From: Calamus simplicifolius
Taxonomy: Eukaryota > Streptophyta > Magnoliopsida > Arecales > Arecaceae
NCBI GenBank assembly: GCA_900491605.1
Contig: UESW01004830.1
Span: 62,001-126,000, forward strand
Direction: 5' to 3'
DNA length: 64,000 nt
Numbering within the stretch: the stretch's first letter is position 1; every line of letters begins with the position of its first letter. The notes beneath the pieces were generated by a model. That model had not been told where the DNA came from, ran no database searches, and saw only the letters and a list, made by a program, of their open reading frames with translations. The position numbers and the translations under genes are program-made. Below, in pieces: positions 58,186 to 64,000 of this stretch.

Positions 58186-60121
58186 TCGTCCTCACTGATC
58201 AACCTCTCAGAGCTATTTTGTCGCGGCCCGACACTTCTGGCCGGCTAGCCAAGTGGGCCATCAAACTGGGAGAGTTCGACTTATCATTTCAACCCAGGGC
58301 ATCTTTGAAATCTCAGGTTTTGGCTGATTTCTTAGTAGAATGCACCTGGTCTGAACAGCCTCAAGAAGAACTTCCCCGAATTTTGTCGGATAATGAGGTG
58401 ATGGATCATGAAGCCTGGGTCCTCCATGTTGATGGGGCCTCTAACTCACAAGGCAGCGGAGCTGGACTCATTCTCGCTAGCCCGGAGGGCACGATAGTAG
58501 AATATGCTCTTCGATTTCTCTTTGAGGCCACCAATAATCAAGCTGAGTATGAGGCTTTGCTGACCGGAATCAAGCTAGCGCATGGAATGGGAATCAGAAG
58601 TCTTCGAGTCTTCACCGACTCACAGCTCATTTCCGCCCAAGTATCAGGAGAGTATGAGGCCCGTGACCCTATCATGTTTCAATATCTGAATAAAGTTAGA
58701 TCATTGGTTCCCTTATTGGATCACTTTGTTATTAATTATATACCCAGAGGCGAAAATGCTAGGGCCGACATGTTGGCCCGATTAGCTACCTCCATGGATA
58801 GTTCTATGGGGAAGACCTATATTGAGTATCTGGAGGCGCCTAGCATCGAAGCTACTGAGGAAGTCCTGCCCATTATCCAAAAAGAAACCTGGATGGAACC
58901 TTATGTCCGGTATCTAAAAGACGGCGTTCTCCCGGTTGATCTTGAAGAAGCTAAGCTGCTTAAGCGGAGGGCTTCTAAATTTGTACTATTAGAAGGTCAA
59001 CTTTATAAAAAATCCTTCTCTCAGCCCCTCCTCAAATGTGTTAGTTCAGTAGATGCTGATTATGTCCTTAGGGAAATTCATGAAGGCATCTGTGGGAATC
59101 ATTCTGGAGGACGATCTTTAGCACGCAAGGCTCTCCGACAAGGATACTACTGGCTCACCATGCAAGAGGATGCAACAGAATTAGTGAAAAGATGTGATTC
59201 ATGCCAACGGTATGCCTACATTCAACGGCAACCGTCTTCTCAGCTAAGTTCTCTTTCTTCCCCCTGGCCCTTCGCTCAGTGGGGTATGGATATCCTCGGC
59301 CCTTTTCCCCCTGCAACAGGACAGCGCAAATTTCTACTAGTGGCCATTGATTATTTTACTAAATGGGTCGAGGCTGAAGCACTCGCCAGAATTACTGAGG
59401 CTAAAGTTAAAGCCTTTTTCTGGAAAGCCATTATTTGTCGCTACGGCATCCCACACACTCTTATTACTGACAATGGCCGACAGTTTGACAACAACGCCTT
59501 TCGGACTTTCTGTGCTGACCTCGGTATCGTGCAACGGTTCACCTCCGTCGGCCATCCGCAATCTAACGGAGAGGCTGAGGTCACAAATCGCATGATATTA
59601 CGAGGGCTAAGAACTAGATTGGATACATCCAAAGGAAGATGGGTAGAAGAGCTCCCGAGTGTACTCTGGGCATACCATACGACACCCAGAGTGCCGACAG
59701 GGGAAACACCATTCAACCTGGTTTTTGGGTCCGAGGCTGTTATTCCCGTTGAGATCGGCTTGCCAAGCGGCCGAGTGGAGGCATATAATGAAGCGGACAA
59801 CCTCCTCAGCTTAAGAGCCAGTCTTGACCTCATCGATGAAGCAAGAGACCAGGCTCGAATTAAGAATGCAGCGTACCAACAACGGGTAGCAAGGTATTAC
59901 AATACCCGCGTCCGTCCGAAGGCTTCCATCAGAGAGACTTGGTTCTAAGAAGAGCTTCGGTGTCCAAACCTATGGAAGGGGGCAAACTATCCCCTAACTG
60001 GGAAGGACCCTATCGGGTAAGAAAGGTTCTTCACCGTGGAGCATACCAACTGGAAGATCTAGACGGACAACTAATTCCCCGAACATGGAATGCGGACAAT
60101 CTTCGGCAGTATTACCAGTGA
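58153..60121 (+). CDS. gypsy 2 RNase H and integrase (one frame break at the end)
   Basis: RNase H continues from LRPYFQAHP. The second, archaeal-like RNase H is AWVLHVDGASNSQGSGAGL (about 58415) with FTDSQLIS and NARADMLARLA. Integrase has a zinc part HEGICGNHSGGRSL ... CDSCQR (59080-59205) and a core with AIDYFTKWVEAEA, ITDNGRQFDNN and TSVGHPQSNGEAEVTNR, so D, D and E are present. The frame stops at 59946; one T missing near 59923-59927 accounts for it, and the C-terminal part (DLVLRRASVSKP ... WNADNLRQYYQ) follows to 60121. The TGA at 60119-60121 is the natural end. Integrase inserts element cDNA. Confidence 0.9.
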
Positions 60122-60189
60122 TGTAATGTATTCACGTAAATGTTGAATAAGTCTGTACTTTTAAATACATATCTTTCAATAATTACTCA
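60122..60189 (+). other. spacer after gypsy 2 pol
   Basis: Short AT-rich spacer between the pol stop and the tandem array; no signal recognised. Confidence 0.4.
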
Positions 60190-60730
60190 GGGTGACTCGA
60201 CGGCCCTGCGGTCTAAAGGACACCCCCAGGCCGGTGTAACTCACCCCTGAGGAGGTTCAAGTCCTTGACTTAAGCGGCCTCGACCACGACAGGCGGCTCG
60301 ACGGCCCTGCGGTCTAAAGGACACCCCCAGGCCGGTGTAACTCACCCCTGAGGAGGTTCAAGTCCTTGACTTAAGCGGCCTCGACCACGACAGGCGGCTC
60401 GACGGCCCTGCGGTCTAAAGGACACCCCCAGGCCGGTGTAACTCACCCCTGAGGAGGTTCAAGTCCTTGACTTAAGCGGCCTCGACCACGACAGGCGGCT
60501 CGACGGCCCTGCGGTCTAAAGGACACCCCCAGGCCGGTGTAACTCACCCCTGAGGAGGTTCAAGTCCTTGACTTAAGCGGCCTCGACCACGACAGGCGGC
60601 TCGACGGCCCTGCGGTCTAAAGGACACCCCCAGGCCGGTGTAACTCACCCCTGAGGAGGTTCAAGTCCTTGACTTAAGCGGCCTCGACCACGACGGGCGG
60701 CTCGACGGCGGGCCGGTGTAGCACACCCCT
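60190..60730. repeat. 101-bp tandem repeat, five near-identical copies
   Basis: Unit contains CGACGGCCCTGCGGTCTAAA, GGACACCCCCAGGCCGG, TGTAACTCACCCCTGAGG, AGGTTCAAGTCCTTGACTTA and AGCGGCCTCGACCACGACAG. Copy boundaries (AGGCGGCTCG) fall at 60291, 60392, 60493, 60594 and 60695, exactly 101 bases apart. The first five copies are almost identical, with one G for A at 60695; the sixth is partial and diverged. It lies between pol and the opposite-strand gene. Confidence 0.95.
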
Positions 60731-61118
60731 GGGGAGGTCAAATCCTTTACTCGATTAGTCTCAAATTAATATGGGCGGCCCCAGTCCCGGGCGGCCCCCG
60801 GTGTTGGGCGGCCCCTAGGGTTTGGGCGGTTCAACGGTCCTACGGTCCAAGTATAACTCATTCCTAAGAAAGTTTAGGGTAACTTCGAGCTGCGCTTCAA
60901 GAATAGTCAAGTACTGGCAGGCTATCTAAATCAAGCAGCACCATTGTCTTGATCAGCAAACGGGAGCCAAAAATAAAGCAAAGGAAATATTGAACTAAAC
61001 CAGATCGATAAAAAGTAACATTCATTCATTTGGAATTAAATCTCGTCAGCAGACAGATTTTTCACAACGAAGAGGTCCCTAAAGGGGACCGAATTTAAGA
61101 TAAAAATCAAAATAAAAC
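60731..61118. other. gypsy 2 spacer with GGGCGGCCCC words
   Basis: From 60772 to 60830 there are three to four copies of the LTR minisatellite core TGGGCGGCCCC. After that, no gene is recognised until the end of the opposite-strand gene. Confidence 0.6.
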
Positions 61119-63464
61119 TCAACATTCTGGATCAGCTTTTGAAGGCCCTTTCTCAGCGTCAGGGTTGGCGGCCGGCTCCTCGGCAAGAGGCTCTTCTGCA
61201 GCGAGAGTCCCAGTCGCCGCTGCTTCACCCACCACGTTTTCGACCTCCCTATCAGAAACTTCTTCGTCATCCACGGGTCGAAAACGCTCGAGGTCCTTTA
61301 GGTTGAACTGCCGGGCCAGTATCCGCTTACATTTCTCAAAGCCCTCCACGAAAGCGTCCAGGGCGGCCTCCTGGAACTCCGCTTCAAAATCTGGGGAGCC
61401 CTTATATTTTCAATAGCATCCTTGGCTATAGCCTCAGCTGCGGCCACCCTTTCCTGAGCTCTGGCCTCGGCCTCCGCTATCTTTTTCTGAGCTGCGGTCT
61501 CGACTGTGGCCATTTTCTTCTGTGCCTCCACCGTTGCTGCTGCAGCTTTATCAAGAGCATTTTTAGCGTCCTTCTCGGCTAAAATCAGCTTTCCATAGCA
61601 TCACGAGCAGTGGCCTCCGCGCTATCCGCTCGATTCTCTGTATGTTCCAGCCTAAGGGAAGTCTCCTTTAACTTTTCTTCCGTCGGTAGCAACCTTGCTC
61701 GAACCTCACACAGCTGAGCGTCTAAACTCCGCAGTTCTTGCTCTGCCCTTCCTCTCCAGGTTCGATAATCTTCCTGCATGACCCGAAGGTCATGCAATGC
61801 TTTTGATTCCCGGGCCCTAGAATCCACCAACTCTTTATCTAGACTGGCATTCCGGGACTTGGTTTGTCTAAGTCTTCGCGCAGCACGAAGAGACCATTAG
61901 CCGTCTGCGAAACGCTCTCGGTCAGTATCTAAGTTTGATAACCAAAAAGAAGCAAAAAATCAGACTTTACCTGCAGGGTAGCGGTAAACATAGTGTCGAA
62001 GGCCTCCGCCTGTGTTGCCTTCCTCAGCTTGTCTTGAAATCTGGGTAATATCGCGAGCTTAAGGATCATCTCTGATAGATTGCTCTTATATCCGATATTC
62101 CCGCTGGGTGGTTGGGAAGCTGAGGGAGGAGCCCTTGAAGTACCTGGTGAGGCGGGAGTGGTGACATCCGCTTCCGCCGGTAGCGAAGGTCCTGGCAAAT
62201 CAGCCTTGGCTGCTTCTACTTCTCTTGTGGACTCACCGACGCTTTGGGCAGGAGACGAAATCGTCTCGGAAGATTCCCCCTCGGCGGGACCTCCCATAGG
62301 GCCCCCCGTCGGAGGACTCACATCCCTGTCACTGTCTTCTACTAAGGTCACCTCAGGAATCATCGCCGGAGGTTGGACCTGACTGTCCGATCCTGATTGG
62401 CGGGGTCTTTTAGATTCACCCCCCGCTGGCGCGTCATGTTCACCTCTCTCCCTTTTTCGAAGCTTGGACACCAAGAACTCTCGAGAGAACTTCATCACTA
62501 CAAAGTAACAAACAATAGGTTAGCTAAACCAGCACGAACAAAGAAAGAGAAGATAAATTCTGTGAAGCTCACCGGGCGCTGCAGCCAGCGACACCGGCAC
62601 GAATGAAGCCTCCCGGAGATTACTCTCCGATAACAACTCCCTACTAGGAGGGATAATTGTAGAGATTAAGGTATTGAACAGCTCGCGGTCCTTTCTTCAA
62701 TACTCGCATTTTGGTTTGGACTAGTATCCGGAGTGCCCCAATCCGTGTCTAACCCCTCCAAATGCGCGTAAAAGAACCGCGACTTCCATCCTTTAATTTT
62801 AGAAGGAAGGTTAAGCTTTAGAACTCTCTTAGGTCTCGAAGCAAAACTCCACCACCCATCCCTAACTGGGTTGCGGACTCTATATAGGGACCTAAACAGA
62901 GAAAGTCTAGCAGGGGCTCCGTGAAAAGAACAAGAACTAAGAACGAAAATATAACACGGATAGAGTTGGGGGTGAGCTGTGCCGGAATAAGGTGGTATCG
63001 ATTTAACAGATTTATGAAAAAGGGGTGAAACGGCAACCGTAGACCGCTCTTAAAAAATTCCTCGTATAAAGCGATCTTACCCGGTTGCCCTCGACTAACC
63101 CTGTCCTCTGGAAGAGGAACAGAAAGCTGAATATATCCGGAACCCCAAATTGAGCCCTAACATTTCTAAGGTCCTGTGAGGACATTACTGAAGCAATGTC
63201 CGCCGGCCCACCTAGTTTGGAGACAGCCACAGGAGGCTCCACCTCATGGCCGGCAGACGAACCAGGAGCCCTAAGAGATTGAGGTGATGACCTAGATACG
63301 GGTTGGGCGGATTGAACAGCGGGTTGGTCCCCGCGGATGATTACCCCTCCCAAGGTCTCTCGCCGTGTCCGGAGAATCTCCTCTCGGGAGGGCTCTCTCA
63401 TGGGACCCTTGCCTTTTCTATCTACCGAGGGGTCCATAAAGAAAAAGGAGGGAGGAAAAGCCAA
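61119..63464 (-). CDS. opposite-strand gene of gypsy 2 (PF04195-like domain plus coiled coil), spliced
   Basis: Exon 1 (63464-62573): MAFPPSFFFMDPSVDRKGKG, a serine/proline-rich stretch, then the 'putative gypsy type transposon' domain (PF04195) with LPEDRVSRGQPGKIALYEEF and FHPFFINLLNRYHLIPAQL, ending LREASFVPVSLAAAP. Intron 62572-62498 (GTGAGC ... TTTGTAG). Exon 2 (62497 to about 61971): basic KFSREFLVSKLRKRERGEHD, then acidic/proline-rich, ending MFTATLQ at a GTAAAG donor. Exon 3 and on (about 61930-61119): coiled coil (MQEDYRTWRGRAEQELRS; AQERVAAAEAIAKDAIE) and an acidic end stopping at 61119. Frame breaks near 63140 (one G short) and in the coiled coil remain. Function unknown; gypsy 1 has the equivalent with the same first intron position. 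Confidence 0.75.
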
Positions 63465-63807
63465 CTAACCTGGGAGGAAGAAAAAGCCAACTACCCTGGG
63501 CTGGAGAGGATAAGAACTGAGGAAGACACACAAAATCGGGGACTAAAGGAAGGGGACGATCTTTTCAGCATATATAAAAGCCAGACACGACGCTTCGAAC
63601 ACCGCGAGGGTACATGATAACCCGTCAGTATAGCCGGACGAGTGAAAAGACGCCGTCCTTTCAGAGACGCGCACCTCCCTTCTTTTTCCCTTTTTCCCAA
63701 AATGTCACTTATTACAAGCGGAGCTTTCGAAATTCAAATTTTTCCGCCCTTCTCCCTTGCATGTGCGTGCCTTGCACATATACAAGAAATATGGGCGAGG
63801 GGGCATA
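63465..63807. other. gypsy 2 region before the 3' LTR, with polypurine tract
   Basis: It holds the presumed leader of the opposite-strand gene. On the plus strand, the purine-rich GGGCGAGGGGGCATA (about 63793-63807) next to the LTR is a good polypurine tract. Confidence 0.6.
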
Positions 63808-64000
63808 TGATATGGATGACAATAAAAATAGCTAAACTAAATAAATAAAAGACGTCCTGGGCGGCCCCCAATCCTGGGCGGCCCCCAACCTGGGCGGCCC
63901 CCGATCCTGGGCGGCCCCCAATCCTGGGCGGCCCCCTAGGCGGCCCCCTGGCGGCCGATCCTGGGCGGCCCCCCCTGGGCGGCCCCCATCTGGGCGGCCC
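63808..64000 (+). mobile_element. gypsy 2 3' LTR, cut by the window end
   Basis: Same start as the 5' LTR (TGATATGGATGACAATAAAA) followed by the GGGCGGCCCCC array from about 63853. One difference seen at once: AAAGACGTCC here against AAAAAACGTCC in the 5' LTR. Confidence 0.9.

Larger units (their letters stand above)
53480..64000 (+). mobile_element. gypsy 2: young-looking Tat-type Ty3/gypsy retrotransposon, runs off the right edge
   Basis: 5' LTR 53480-54618, primer-binding site, gag-pol 54691-60121, a 101-bp tandem repeat array, an opposite-strand gene (61119-63464), a purine tract (GGGCGAGGGGGCATA, about 63793-63807) and the start of the 3' LTR (63808). Both LTR starts read TGATATGGATGAC. 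The left flank is ctaac; the right flank is outside the window. Domain order gag, PR, RT, RNase H, IN marks Ty3/gypsy; an archaeal-like second RNase H and antisense gene fit Tat. It differs from gypsy 1 in LTR and repeats but has the same plan. No substitution-type stop was found in gag-pol. Confidence 0.9.

Noticed and set aside
1..64000. tRNA, rRNA or snoRNA genes
   Set aside because: I found no tRNA A/B box pair in a cloverleaf context and no rRNA-like stretch. The only tRNA-related matches are retrotransposon primer-binding sites.

Overview
The window is plant nuclear DNA, probably from a monocot with a repeat-rich genome. The evidence is introns with GT/AG borders, a plant F-box gene, a plant glycosyltransferase gene of the Nucleotid_trans type, and nested plant retrotransposons and CACTA elements. 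The species cannot be fixed from the sequence. Transposable elements fill roughly three quarters of it.

Left part (1-14592): a minus-strand nucleotide-diphospho-sugar transferase gene (At4g15970-like) runs off the left edge. It has three recognisable exon blocks and one single-base frame break. Next comes a 3.4 kb direct repeat (4985-8407) that recurs at 12659-16090. It carries host DNA, a gypsy LTR and about 400 bp of gypsy interior. Between the two copies lies a two-exon F-box gene (10299-11594).

Middle part (14593-33869): an old minus-strand Ty3/gypsy element of the Tat type has both LTRs and near-matching target duplications (gtatt/atatt). Besides gag-pol it carries a spliced gene on the opposite strand. 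A Ty1/copia element of SIRE/Maximus type (18937-27875) sits inside it. The copia element itself holds a truncated non-autonomous CACTA element made mostly of an 83-bp satellite.

Right-centre (33870-42500): remnants of at least two more glycosyltransferase genes of the same family, so this was once a gene cluster. One was hit by a LINE fragment with a 12-bp target duplication and then by a 5.0 kb non-coding LTR element (LARD type).

Right part: a 10.6 kb CACTA element (42501-53078, TSD ATA) carries a decayed TNP2 transposase and a second En/Spm-type gene. It also has a recognisable promoter, GC-rich repeats in the first intron, an 85-bp GATC-rich satellite and subterminal GCGTCGC palindromes. 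A 188-bp TRIM-like solo LTR with a perfect TSD (AGGAT) interrupts the transposase. From 53480 to the window end lies a second, young-looking Tat-type gypsy element on the plus strand. Its reading frames are broken almost only by single-base losses in short homopolymers, which suggests base-calling error rather than decay. It too has an opposite-strand spliced gene.

The only plausibly functional host genes are the glycosyltransferase (if its frame break is an error) and the F-box gene. No operon-like cooperation is expected. The elements record layers of insertion: glycosyltransferase cluster, then gypsy 1, LARD and CACTA, then copia, TRIM and small CACTA inside them, with gypsy 2 apparently the youngest.
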